Positions 8,626 through 17,570 of a DNA stretch of 64,000 nucleotides are shown piece by piece; within the stretch, counting starts at the first letter, position 1; each line of letters begins with the position of its first letter. Source of the stretch: NCEH01 sp043195135. GTDB lineage: Bacteria > Pseudomonadota > Alphaproteobacteria > Rhizobiales > Xanthobacteraceae. The position numbers were made by a program, and so were the translations under genes. The notes beneath the pieces were generated by a model. That model searched no databases. It was not told the origin of the DNA and saw nothing but the letters and a program-made list of their open reading frames with translations. The stretch is from assembly GCF_043195135.1 (NCBI RefSeq), contig NZ_JBAFWP010000013.1; one strand, 5' to 3'.

Positions 8626-8786
8626 GCGGCGCAGGATAGCGGCTTCCTGCCGCATGGCAAGGGGTGAGCCCATGGTCGGTATCACGGTCGCGGGAACACC
8701 GGTACGTGCGTGCCGGAGTGGTTCGTCCCGTGGGAAAGCGACGCGGGGGTCGAGTTCAATCCACAGCGGCGCCGGTCACGCTTGGC

Positions 8787-8912
8787 GCGGGTGATTCCCT
8801 GTGAGTAGGCGTTGGCCAGTCGCATCAGGCCCTCGGATTTGGACAGCGGCCTCTGATTCTCAATGCCGAGCTCGGTCGCCAGCTGCATCGCCGCGGCAAC
8901 GCGTCTCTTGGC
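8787..8912 (-). pseudogene. Relic of a second scpB gene
   Basis: About 42 codons match the middle of the intact ScpB encoded at 15851-16543. Relic MQLATELG, PLSKSEGLMRLANAYSQGIT aligns with intact IQVATGLG, PLSKSEQLVLLAIAYFQPIT. Both flanks of the gene are lost. It lies in the same orientation and directly follows a relic of DUF1403, as in the intact pair. Confidence 0.72.
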
Positions 8913-9110
8913 CGGCGTGCGGGCCGACCGGTCGCCAGCAATCGGCCGACTTCGTCCGGAATAGATGCCAAGTGGTCGTTCTGCCGATACCCGGCAGCGA
9001 ACGCACCAATCGGGGTGCCGCAGCGTCAACGCCGGACGACCGGTACCAGGCGGCTAGTGAGAGCCGGAGCGACCCAAGAGGCGCCTCCACGAGATCCGCC
9101 GCCGAGCCGC
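8912..9110 (-). pseudogene. Frameshifted relic of a second DUF1403 gene
   Basis: On the minus strand, NDHLASIPDEVGRLLATGRP (about 8920-8980) aligns with NDRLAFLPDEIDRLLATSRP of the intact DUF1403 protein at 16545-17492. SSGVDAAAPRL in a neighbouring frame (about 9005-9045) aligns with SPGVDSAALQS just before it. At least one frameshift separates the two pieces, and the 3' half of the gene is deleted up to the scpB relic. The outer limits are approximate. Confidence 0.65.
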
Positions 9111-9477
9111 ACAGCAGCCCCGGCCGGAGACGCCTAGCGCGATCGAGGGGAGGATAGGAACATTGCGGCGCAACGGCAAGTTCTTGCGCCCATATTGAAG
9201 GTGGAGGGAATTGAACCTTCGGAATGCGGGCTTGGCGTCCTACGCATACGGCTTGGACGAGCGGTCATGCGCATCGTTGGATCATCAGCAATCCGTAGCA
9301 TCAGATAATTTGTTCTCGTTCTCCGCGTGAGCGAACCGCGTTCACGTCATGCCCGAGCGCTTCAATGCGCTGGTGAGGCTCAGGGTAAGCTGAACTGCCG
9401 TCAGATCACGCTCGGACGACGTGGTAGGATGTGGCGACTTGTCGTCCACACGCATGCGACGATTGGAATCTCGCGAC
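9111..9477. other. Non-coding stretch with a tRNA-3'-end-like sequence
   Basis: No convincing gene. At about 9194-9222 the minus strand reads like the end of a tRNA: a T-loop-type GGTTCAATTCC followed by CTCCACCTTC. No matching 5' acceptor arm (GAAGGTG) or anticodon arm was found upstream. It may be a tRNA fragment left by integration at a tRNA gene, or chance. Confidence 0.3.
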
Positions 9478-10113
9478 ATGAGTAATCTTCCGCCCAAAAG
9501 TCCCCGCTCTAAGCAACCTAAAGCCAGATCGGCCGCAGGCCGCAAAGTCATTCGACAAAACCTCTCAGACGGCGCCCGCATCTCCGAAGGAGTGCCGGAT
9601 GCAATTAAGCTTGCCATGGCGGACGCGCTCATGGTGTTTTCAGAGATGGAGATGAGCGCCGAGCATTTCATTTGGGATGTGCTTGGACTCTCGGCTGACG
9701 ATGGGAAGCTCGTCACGCAGATTGAGACAAAGGAAAAGATCGAACTCGCGAAAAAACTATCTCACCGCTATGGTTTGCCGCTCCATCGTCACGCGCGAAC
9801 AACCGCGGACGCTTGGTCAGCGATACGCCTTGCGGTCGAAGCCAGAAACAAGATGGCTCATGGCATTTGGCGCATGATCGATGGCGAGACCCCTATCGTC
9901 GTATCGTACCGCATCCCAATTGAGGCTGGCCGCATCAACAGCGAACATTTTCCGCTTGATCGGATCGAGGCCGTTACCTCGGCCTGTCTACGAGCCAAGA
10001 AGCTCTTTGACGCGTTGTGTGCCCGCATAGCAACCGAAGGCAGGCCAAAACCACCCGTGCCGGCCCCGACACCCAACGACCCAGAATTCTCGAAAAGCGA
10101 CGAATGGAGCTGA
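9478..10113 (+). CDS. Hypothetical protein with HEPN-like RNxxxH motif
   Basis: A 211-residue cytoplasmic protein, mostly helical. After a basic N-terminal tail (residues 1-30) comes a helical core. It contains EARNKMAHGIW (about 121-131), an R-x4-H arrangement typical of HEPN RNases. The C-terminus is Pro-rich. ATG 9478 is preferred because upstream in-frame codons lack a ribosome site. It is the first gene of the defence-like island and is transcribed towards an unrelated gene on the other strand. An RNase or abortive-infection role is inference from one motif only. Confidence 0.6.
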   Translation: MSNLPPKSPRSKQPKARSAAGRKVIRQNLSDGARISEGVPDAIKLAMADALMVFSEMEMSAEHFIWDVLGLSADDGKLVTQIETKEKIELAKKLSHRYGLPLHRHARTTADAWSAIRLAVEARNKMAHGIWRMIDGETPIVVSYRIPIEAGRINSEHFPLDRIEAVTSACLRAKKLFDALCARIATEGRPKPPVPAPTPNDPEFSKSDEWS

Positions 10114-10238
10114 AGCGATATAGGCCCACCCCGCGGCGGAAATGAATGCCTGAGAAAATCCGAACCGGCCCATTCCCCTGCGCGCCCGACGCTTTCTTGA
10201 GAGTGGCTTAGATCAGCTCGTGAAATGTCGTACCGCAC

Positions 10239-10862
10239 TCAACCGTAGTGCGGCTCTTTCACCGCCATGTGTAGCTTGTCGGCGCAGCCCCAGAACCGGG
10301 CGCAGGCGCCGGCGTAGCGTGACACGTCGCTTGGCCTCACCAGCAGAAGCTCGCTCTCCTCGGCGTTGGGCGGCAGCAGGTCCACATACCGAGAAGGTTC
10401 ATAAGTCCAGCGATCGGGAGCATGCAAGCGTAAGTCTCTGACCGAAGGTCCGTCACCATGACGGTAAATATTGGCTACCAGGAACATTTCAATAAGGTTG
10501 AATCCAACAAGCCCGTCATCTAGGTCTATATTGCCAGTCCTAGCGCACAACGGTAGGTATTCCCGAAAGGGTTCTAATCCTGATTTGCGCCTTGCCATCG
10601 ATACGCCCAAGCTGCGGCCCCAGAACCTGAGTTGCCGCTCGAACAGCGCCGCAAGCATCATGGTGAACGCCTTCGCCGCTTCGTTGGCTGTGTAGTTATC
10701 GACTATAGCCGCTGAGCGATCGAGAAGTTCGTCCATTGTTCCAGCCTCGCCGAATTGAAGCTCCGGATGTATTTGCAAAGCCTCAAGACTAGGGTGGATG
10801 AGACGTTTGAAGATTCGATCGATATTAGCTTGAAATATTCTCGGAACATTATCTTGTTGCAT
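10239..10862 (-). CDS. Hypothetical helical protein
   Basis: A 207-residue soluble protein of unknown function. It is rich in helices, with IEMFLVANIYRHGDGPSV at about residues 124-141 as the most conserved-looking patch; the N..RHG arrangement recalls HEPN-type or kinase-like folds without matching either. There are no membrane segments. It converges with the HEPN-like gene and lies 138 bases downstream of the HNH gene on the same strand. Codon use is somewhat AT-richer than the neighbouring backbone, consistent with acquired DNA. Confidence 0.55.
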   Translation of the reverse strand: MQQDNVPRIFQANIDRIFKRLIHPSLEALQIHPELQFGEAGTMDELLDRSAAIVDNYTANEAAKAFTMMLAALFERQLRFWGRSLGVSMARRKSGLEPFREYLPLCARTGNIDLDDGLVGFNLIEMFLVANIYRHGDGPSVRDLRLHAPDRWTYEPSRYVDLLPPNAEESELLLVRPSDVSRYAGACARFWGCADKLHMAVKEPHYG

Positions 10863-10999
10863 CGTGTTGACCCCAGCCTATTTACCAGAATTCAGACCCT
10901 CGCTCGAAATATTTCTACAAAATTGGTCGCGCGAGATCTCGGTCAGACGAGCATGAGTGAAGACTGGAGTGTCCTGGCAGAGCGTGGCAGGTCATTCTA

Positions 11000-12016
11000 T
11001 CAGCCGGCATCTGGAGAAAGCGCCGGAACGGATCCCCCATCATGGGCCGCCCCCAGCGACGTTGCTCTGGTCGACAGGGATCTAAGTCGTAAACGTACGT
11101 GTTCCACCTTGTGGCATGTCGGGCATAGAAGCGTGAAGTCCGCGGTCGTTGTGTGCCGGGTCCCCTCCGCCAAGGGGTCATTGTGATGAACTTCCAGGAG
11201 GCTTCGCGGTTTGACACGGCTAGGGTCGAAAATCATCGCTGGGTCAAAAGCACAGGCGTCGCAACTGAGCCTTCCAGCACTTTGCCGCTCCCGGATGAAC
11301 TGGTCCGCTTTCCAAGCGGCTCTCCGCCTAACTCGAATGCGGCGCTCCTCTGGCATTCCCTCTAAGGCACCCAGGTCCTGGTTGATGAACTTTTGAGTGC
11401 GCGCGTCGATCTGACTCCGCGCGGCGGCTGCAAAATCGTCCTCGATACCGATCCAAGCGCTCGCAGCTACAAGGGGTTCGATTTCCAAGTCGGCAATCAG
11501 CTGGCGCTCCTCATCGTTGAGGGCCCGAAGCGTAGCGGAAGAGTGTCGGTACAGGCGCCGGTATGCGATGTCGCCGAGCACGGCCTTCGCCTTTGGGCGC
11601 CCCTTGATCGCGTAGCTCTCGACGATTGGGAAGGCGACTGACCACCGATAACGCTTGCCATCCTGTGCCCACATATCCTGAATTCGCTTGTATTCCTCGT
11701 CACCTAGGATTGTTTCGAGCGGCCGGGCAGTCGCCCTAAGTTTATGTACAGCGATGAGCCGGCCCGCCAAATGTCCATGGGCTTCCCTCTCCGCCAGGTA
11801 GATAGGATCGTTCTGGTAGCCTGCGTTCGGTTCACTAAATTGCTCTGTGATGTACTCGATAACATAGCCCGCGCCATACTGCCGTTGGATCGTGCTTTGG
11901 CATTGATTTCTGGTTGCAAGATCACTGTCAGCAGGCGTGAAGCCGAGCCAAGATGTCCCGGCGAGCCAGTCAGCCTTGGAGGCGGTGACAGGAGCTGGAA
12001 GGTCTTTGATTTTCAT
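11000..12016 (-). CDS. HNH endonuclease
   Basis: A 338-residue protein with a C-terminal HNH nuclease domain (about residues 250-310): zinc pairs CDAC and CPTC, catalytic LEVHHNDPL, and CHKVEH. The first 240 residues are an unrecognised, charged domain that may set target choice. The C-terminal 30 residues look disordered. ATG 12016 has a close GAAGG; GTG 12028 is an alternative. It lies downstream of ietS on the same strand, separated by about 180 bases. The setting suggests a restriction or defence nuclease, but no methylase is nearby. Confidence 0.82.
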   Translation of the reverse strand: MKIKDLPAPVTASKADWLAGTSWLGFTPADSDLATRNQCQSTIQRQYGAGYVIEYITEQFSEPNAGYQNDPIYLAEREAHGHLAGRLIAVHKLRATARPLETILGDEEYKRIQDMWAQDGKRYRWSVAFPIVESYAIKGRPKAKAVLGDIAYRRLYRHSSATLRALNDEERQLIADLEIEPLVAASAWIGIEDDFAAAARSQIDARTQKFINQDLGALEGMPEERRIRVRRRAAWKADQFIRERQSAGRLSCDACAFDPAMIFDPSRVKPRSLLEVHHNDPLAEGTRHTTTADFTLLCPTCHKVEHVRLRLRSLSTRATSLGAAHDGGSVPALSPDAG

Positions 12017-12194
12017 CGGCCTTCTCACCCTAACCGAAGTTCGATTTAAGAACCTGCGCGTCGACCCCTGTTCTCGGCTTTGTCGTAGCCACCGAGGAGT
12101 TATTGTCGTTCAGCGCCGAGCTGACTTACCCTGCGCAAAATTAGGTCGCTCGCAACGCCCTTCTCCCGCTCCAAGGCCTCTTTTTTGCCCGTGT

Positions 12195-14723
12195 TCACCT
12201 AACCACCTGACGCAAAGCGTCTCGAACCCGATCACGTACTTCGTCGTAAATCTCTTCAACGCCCGGCATCGACAGCGTGATAGCGAGGCCGAACGGAACC
12301 GCATCATCTATTGCGGTGGCATCCGGCTCGCGCTGAACACGTAATGGCAGAGACATGCCGGATGCCACGATCGCAGCCTGATCGCCGCTCCAACACCGAG
12401 TGTAGACGGTTCCGCGATTAGTCTGGTTGCCATCGGGCTGGTTCCCGTGCGCCAGGACACCCAATTCACCGACCTCGGCAGGATCGAGGATCTTGAGCCG
12501 GACTGCGCGATACGCTTTGCGACCTGGGAGCACAGGCGTGAACCACGCAAGGGTAGCGGCAATAGAATGCGGCCGAGCCTTCCCACCGTACGCCGCCGGA
12601 ATGGGTATCGATACGTCGACACCGCGCTCTCCACGCAGCGAACCTACCGCCCAGAACGTTGCTCTGTCACCAGTACATGCGACGGCATCTTCTGGATCGA
12701 CCACACCATAGCCGAGGAACCGGCGAATATTGTCCTTCTGGCGCGACGCCTGTCCCCTCCCGGTTGGCCCGAGAAGCTCACGCACCAGCGCTGCCGTGTC
12801 CTCCGGCCAGCGCGCGGGATGCACCAGGAGTGCCTTGATGAGCACTGCCCTTGATACATTGGGCAACCGGAGAAAGTCTTCTCCGTATTCGCCCTCCAAT
12901 GCGTCATGGATACGATGAGCTGTGCGAGACGCTATTGCGGTGGCCGCGCTCGTTCCATTCGTAAACGCTTCGGCATTCTCGAGACCTTGGCCGGCCGGCG
13001 GCGCGGCGACTCTAAGCCCCATCCCTCGTCCCGGGCGGCCTGGTGTGACAGTGATGGAGTCGCCGCTGCCGACAACACGGAGATGCTCGCGGCCACCTGG
13101 CATGAGGAAATCCGGCTTTACGGAATCGGCAAAGCCTGGACCCAGTGCGCTCGACGGATTGGCAGTGTCCAGTGCCGGGAATGGATCAACATTTGAGTGT
13201 GCGAAGTGCCGATCCCGCGTGGAAACCCAATCCCAGTTCCTGGCGCCAATTGTGAGACCGTTTACTGTCTCCGCAGGCGAAAGCAAACGGCGATCGCCAA
13301 ACACTCCCGCAAGCGCATTGATCGTCCCGCGAGCTCGCTGCGTGGGATTGGCCTCTTCGAACTGCACGCTCGTCGAAAAAGCATGCATGGAAAACTCGTC
13401 GAGAACGTTCCCCGCACTAACTATGAAGAGGATGCCGAACCGGTAAGCCAGCCGATCGAGAAGGCGCGCCCACGGTGAGAGCTGACCATGGAATTGCCGA
13501 CGTCTGTTACCGAGTGAGATGTTGACGATGATGACGTGGGGCGCCGAGGGCTCGGCGTTTCCACGCATCTGAAACACGGCCTGATAGATGAGGTCGACGA
13601 TTAGCCGATCGGGAGGGAAGCCGTCTCCTGACCCAAGAACCGGGATGCAATGAACCCGCCGAGGCAGGGCGGGCTCTGGCCGATTGCGATCACCGTGTAC
13701 GATCAGCGAGGTCATCGCCGTTCCATGCAGGCGTTGTGAAACCAGGGCATTCGCCTCGAGCCCGAACAGGTCCTCGATGATCAGGTGCCGCTGAAGCAAG
13801 GGATGCCCGGCCATCGGGACGCCATCGAGAACCGCAACGATGGGATCGGCCCCGACGTCCCTGCCTTGCGACGGCGTTTCGAGCGGTTGGTTGTCGACCA
13901 GATCGAGCAAGGACACCCGACTTTGCGGGCGTATGTACATAACGGGTTCGAGACCGGCTATGCTTGCCTGAGATCTCGCTGTGATTTCACGAACTGCACG
14001 GACGGGCAGGCGTGCCAGCACGGCATGGTATGCGATATCGTCCAATCGGGCTCGGCTGATAACCCTGCCGCCTTCGGCCTCGATGGCTTGGCTCAGAATT
14101 GCTTCACTTGTCACCCCGGAAGCCGTTTGAGGTCGAAAGATCAATTCGATTTCAAGCGGAATGACATCGTCATCGGATTTACCGAAGATCTCTTCGCTCA
14201 GAGTATCTCCGTCGGCTGGCTGTACCCGATCCTCAGGTCCCCATGGACGCAAGGCTCGAAGGCAAGCAAAAACATCTCGCCACGGCGTGAATCCATCGGG
14301 CATCTCGCGTCCAGCGCGCCAATTCCTCCATAGACTTTCAATATGTCGTAGAGCTCTGACGTCAGGAACCAGGAGATAAGCCACAGGTGACTTATCCTCG
14401 TCTTCCGGAAGCTCTTCCTCATCGACAAGTTCGAGACCGCGGACTTTATTGATGGCCTTCACGAAGGGCGCGATGCTTCCGCGGACTTCAAACACGAGCA
14501 GCCGCTCAGGCGCAAGTCCTGCGGGATCTGCCCTTAGCTCGAGGCCAGCCGGATCGCGAGCGAGGACCTCCGCCAATCGGCTGAATGTCGGCCCGAAGCG
14601 ACTCTCCTGAACGTCGCTCGAGTAGGCCTCAGATCTCGGTGGCCGTGCCTGCCTTCCGAGGACTCTTGGCTGCGGCGCGCCTGGACGGAGTCGAAGGAGT
14701 GGTTTCGTCGGGTCGCTCGGCAT
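12195..14723 (-). CDS. ietS: Subtilisin-like serine protease of an IetAS pair
   Basis: An 842-residue cytoplasmic S8-family protease. The catalytic triad is visible: Asp300 in VAVLDG, His333 in RLHGTAMTSL and Ser592 in NGTSAATA, with the oxyanion Asn in VSAGN (about 439). There is no signal peptide. About 290 residues precede the protease domain and about 200 follow it, as in this family. The start lies 95 bases inside the end of the AAA ATPase gene, so the two are tightly coupled. AAA-plus-subtilase pairs are known as IetAS from Agrobacterium Ti plasmids (incompatibility and stability) and from antiphage screens. Substrate and trigger are unknown. Confidence 0.85.
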   Translation of the reverse strand: MPSDPTKPLLRLRPGAPQPRVLGRQARPPRSEAYSSDVQESRFGPTFSRLAEVLARDPAGLELRADPAGLAPERLLVFEVRGSIAPFVKAINKVRGLELVDEEELPEDEDKSPVAYLLVPDVRALRHIESLWRNWRAGREMPDGFTPWRDVFACLRALRPWGPEDRVQPADGDTLSEEIFGKSDDDVIPLEIELIFRPQTASGVTSEAILSQAIEAEGGRVISRARLDDIAYHAVLARLPVRAVREITARSQASIAGLEPVMYIRPQSRVSLLDLVDNQPLETPSQGRDVGADPIVAVLDGVPMAGHPLLQRHLIIEDLFGLEANALVSQRLHGTAMTSLIVHGDRNRPEPALPRRVHCIPVLGSGDGFPPDRLIVDLIYQAVFQMRGNAEPSAPHVIIVNISLGNRRRQFHGQLSPWARLLDRLAYRFGILFIVSAGNVLDEFSMHAFSTSVQFEEANPTQRARGTINALAGVFGDRRLLSPAETVNGLTIGARNWDWVSTRDRHFAHSNVDPFPALDTANPSSALGPGFADSVKPDFLMPGGREHLRVVGSGDSITVTPGRPGRGMGLRVAAPPAGQGLENAEAFTNGTSAATAIASRTAHRIHDALEGEYGEDFLRLPNVSRAVLIKALLVHPARWPEDTAALVRELLGPTGRGQASRQKDNIRRFLGYGVVDPEDAVACTGDRATFWAVGSLRGERGVDVSIPIPAAYGGKARPHSIAATLAWFTPVLPGRKAYRAVRLKILDPAEVGELGVLAHGNQPDGNQTNRGTVYTRCWSGDQAAIVASGMSLPLRVQREPDATAIDDAVPFGLAITLSMPGVEEIYDEVRDRVRDALRQVVR

Positions 14724-15699
14724 CTGGCTCCTCTGGCTTCACACGAGAGGACCAGAGGTCAAGTTCAACGCGCAGGGCGTCATCAATGGAAAGCTCCCCC
14801 AAGCCCAATATTTGTCTTCTGCGGACATTTTGGCAGAAATCCAGCGCTTCTGCGTAACTTACACACCCGAGCTTGGCTGCCACCTTTTGCGAAGGGAGGC
14901 GCGGCTGCTCCGGCCAACGAGTTAGTATTCGGTCAAGGAACGCTTCGATTTGCTTCTTGTCCGGTGCAGGAAAGCCAAGACGGAGTTGGAACCGCCGCCA
15001 CACTGCGCGATCCAAAAGCTCAGCATGGTTGGTAGCCGCAATAACGACCACATAGCTCGGCAATTGGTCGAGCTGCATCAGCAAGAATGAGACGACGCGC
15101 TTGATCTCGCCGGTCTCATGCGTGTCCCCACGTTCCTTCCCGATGGCATCGAACTCATCAAAAAACAGAACGCTTGGGCGTGTGCGGACATAATCGAACA
15201 GCCTTCTCAGGCGAGCGTTCGTCTCGCCCAGATAGCTACCAATGAGAGCGTCGTAGCGGACAACGAAGAATGGCAGTCCAAGTGCTTCCGCAACAGATTC
15301 AGCAAACGAGGTTTTGCCGTTTCCCGGTGGACCAGAGAGCAGCACGCGGTGACGAGGCTCATAGCCATGTGCTCTCAACACGTCGGCGCGGACATGCTCT
15401 TCGATGAGCTGTCTGCCGTTTTCCTGCACCGGCAGAGGCAGCAAGAGCTGGTTCATCTGAGCCCGCGGCTCGATCTCTAGAATCGCGTCCTTGCCGGGCC
15501 CTGCAAGATTTGCGGAGGCCGTGAGCGCCGGGGGCGTGACCGGAACGGCGGACATCGCCCTTTCGAGTCGGTCTGCAACGATATGATGATTTTGAGCCCG
15601 TTCTTCGGCCACCAGCGCCTCTGCCGTTGATCTCAGCATTTCCCGATCGCCGGTCGCGCCGGCGCGTACGAGGGAAACAAGAAGGTCGCTTCGTGCCAT
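14629..15699 (-). CDS. ietA: AAA+ ATPase of an IetAS pair
   Basis: A 356-residue AAA+ ATPase. Visible are Walker A GPPGNGKTS (about residues 123-131), Walker B VLFFDEFDA (177-185), sensor 1 AATN (221-224) and the arginine-finger region RAVWRRF (231-237). The N-terminal 60 residues (MARSDLLVSLVRAG, then EERAQNHHIVADRL) form a helical family-specific domain. ATG 15699 is chosen because it gives that N-terminus; the open frame extends upstream over the scpB end. It probably senses a signal and presents substrate to, or restrains, the subtilase. It is 151 bases downstream of scpB. Confidence 0.85.
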   Translation of the reverse strand: MARSDLLVSLVRAGATGDREMLRSTAEALVAEERAQNHHIVADRLERAMSAVPVTPPALTASANLAGPGKDAILEIEPRAQMNQLLLPLPVQENGRQLIEEHVRADVLRAHGYEPRHRVLLSGPPGNGKTSFAESVAEALGLPFFVVRYDALIGSYLGETNARLRRLFDYVRTRPSVLFFDEFDAIGKERGDTHETGEIKRVVSFLLMQLDQLPSYVVVIAATNHAELLDRAVWRRFQLRLGFPAPDKKQIEAFLDRILTRWPEQPRLPSQKVAAKLGCVSYAEALDFCQNVRRRQILGLGELSIDDALRVELDLWSSRVKPEEPDAERPDETTPSTPSRRAAAKSPRKAGTATEI

Positions 15700-15850
15700 G
15701 ATCGAAAAGGGCTTGCCGCGGGTGAGGCCTAGGGATCCGTCCGCCGAATCGTACACGGAAAGGTCAAAATTGTCCTCCGCCGGGCGATGATTTTCGGAGC
15801 GATCTAGACAATCCTCCAGCCAGCCGTAGCGCCGGTAGCTAGGCTCATCA

Positions 15851-16543
15851 TCACTCCCCGAATACCTCTTCCGGATCGAGAGGCTCGCCTTCATCCCCGA
15901 TCCCATCGCCACCTAGCGCCGGAAAATCCCCCGCCAGCAGCCGCTCTTTGCTGAGCAAGCCCGCATCCTCCAACGCTTCCATGTCCGGCAGGTCGCGCAG
16001 CGTGTCGAAGCCGAAGAAGCTGAGGAAGCCCTTCGTCGTCACGTAGGTGTACGGCGCGCCGGGCACCGGACTGCGCGGACCGGCAGCGATGAAGTCCAGG
16101 CCGCGCAGATGGCCGATGGTGTCGCGGCTGATCTCCTTGCCGAAGAACTGGCCAAGCTCGCCGCGGGTGATCGGCTGGAAGTAGGCGATGGCCAGGAGCA
16201 CCAACTGCTCGGACTTCGACAGCGGCTTCGGATCGTTGGTGCCAAGGCCGGTGGCCACCTGGATCGCCTCCGCAAACCCCTTCTTGGTGCGATGCTGCCA
16301 GCCGCCGGCGACCGCCACCAACTCGTAGGGCCGGCCGCGCAGTTCGGCGCGGATGTCGTCGATGAGGAGGTCGATGCTGCAGTCGCGGCCAACGACGCGG
16401 GCGAGCACCTCGCGGGTCACCGGCGCGGGCGCGGCAAAGATCACCGCCTCGACCCGGCCCATCCATTCGCGCCAGCGCAGCTCCGGCGGCAGGTGCGCCA
16501 GCTCGGTGTCGAAGGGTTCGGGCGGGCGCGGGCGGCGGGCCAT
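15851..16543 (-). CDS. scpB: Plasmid-encoded ScpB-family protein
   Basis: A 230-residue ScpB-like protein with two winged-helix domains. It includes PLSKSEQLVLLAIAYFQPIT and GKEISRDTIGHLRGLDFI (about residues 110-165) and an acidic tail. Chromosomal ScpB pairs with the kleisin ScpA and SMC in chromosome condensation, but neither is encoded here. The start is 1 base after the stop of the DUF1403 gene, so the two are probably co-translated. The setting beside repABC suggests a role in plasmid segregation, which is inference. Confidence 0.88.
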   Translation of the reverse strand: MARRPRPPEPFDTELAHLPPELRWREWMGRVEAVIFAAPAPVTREVLARVVGRDCSIDLLIDDIRAELRGRPYELVAVAGGWQHRTKKGFAEAIQVATGLGTNDPKPLSKSEQLVLLAIAYFQPITRGELGQFFGKEISRDTIGHLRGLDFIAAGPRSPVPGAPYTYVTTKGFLSFFGFDTLRDLPDMEALEDAGLLSKERLLAGDFPALGGDGIGDEGEPLDPEEVFGE

Positions 16544-16544
16544 G

Positions 16545-17492
16545 TCAGAGCCCGTAGAGCTTGAAGCTGGATCGGCCGGACAGTTCGCGCACGGCGCCAA
16601 GCGTGACCAGGCGCTCGAACAGCCGGCGCGCCGCGAAGCGGGAGAGCGCGTCGGTCTGCAAGGTCCCGGGCACGACGTCGTCGTCGAGCAGCCGGCGCAC
16701 CGCGTCGCCGGCGCCCTTGGCGCGTAGCTTCGGCACCACCGCGTCGAGGCCGGCGGCGCGCGGGGCGATCGAGGCGGCCAGCCGGCAGGCCCGGGTGGCG
16801 CCCTGCGCGACGGCGACACAGACGGTGACGTCGAGGCCGTCTCCCTGTGGCGAGAGGCCCCCTCCCCTCCCCGCCCGGCGGGGCCCGCCAGCCTCGGCCA
16901 TCAGCAGCGGCACCGGCAGCGGCCAGCGCAGCCGGAGCGCCAGGACCTGGTCGGCCAGCCACCAGCCGAGCAGTTCCGCGCCAGGCTGCACTGCGGCCAC
17001 AGCCCGGACGACCGCCGTCGCGGCGAGCGGCGCCGGCCGGCTGGTGGCCAGCAGGCGATCGATCTCATCCGGAAGAAAGGCCAGCCGATCATTCCAGGCA
17101 AGGCCGAGCAGCGCGCACACCGATTGGAGCGCCGCACTGTCCACCCCAGGTGAGCGCTCGGCCAGACGCCGCCACGCCGCCAGCAAGCGCCCGGCGGGCC
17201 CGGGATCGGCATCCGGCGGACGCAGATGCCAGGCGTCCCGGAGCATGCTTTCATCCTCCGCTCGACCCGCCTGACGCGCCGCCACGGCGGCGCAGGTCAG
17301 CGCCAGCCGGGCACGCCACGCGCCGGCCCAAGGCGGGTTCGCCCGCACCAGATTGTCCAAGGAATTCAAAGCTGCGCCGGCCAGGAAGGCTGCCTCAGGC
17401 AGGTCCGTCATCGGGCCGTGCGGCACCGCCCAGCCCGGCACGACCGGTACCGGCGATGGCGCTGCGGGCGCTGGAATCGGCGCGAGATCCAT
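16545..17492 (-). CDS. DUF1403 family protein
   Basis: A 315-residue protein of the DUF1403 family, found mainly on alphaproteobacterial plasmids next to scpB. It is Ala/Leu-rich and helical. The last 70 residues (DAVRRLLDDDVVPG, RFAARRLFERLVTLGAVRE, SSFKLYGL) look like a winged helix. A helical body with a C-terminal winged helix, encoded next to ScpB, would fit a kleisin-like partner, though no sequence match to ScpA is claimed. About 230 bases of regulatory DNA separate it from the divergent toxin-antitoxin operon. Confidence 0.85.
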   Translation of the reverse strand: MDLAPIPAPAAPSPVPVVPGWAVPHGPMTDLPEAAFLAGAALNSLDNLVRANPPWAGAWRARLALTCAAVAARQAGRAEDESMLRDAWHLRPPDADPGPAGRLLAAWRRLAERSPGVDSAALQSVCALLGLAWNDRLAFLPDEIDRLLATSRPAPLAATAVVRAVAAVQPGAELLGWWLADQVLALRLRWPLPVPLLMAEAGGPRRAGRGGGLSPQGDGLDVTVCVAVAQGATRACRLAASIAPRAAGLDAVVPKLRAKGAGDAVRRLLDDDVVPGTLQTDALSRFAARRLFERLVTLGAVRELSGRSSFKLYGL

Positions 17493-17570
17493 GCGCGAAG
17501 CCTAGCCGCGTTGTGCGCTTTTAGCTATCGTTATCCGCCTTATCCGCACGCCTTGTCTGAGAATAAGAAC

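Noticed and set aside
13989..14060. Possible separate small gene near the middle of ietS
   Set aside because: The minus-strand subtilase frame is continuous here and carries family features on both sides.
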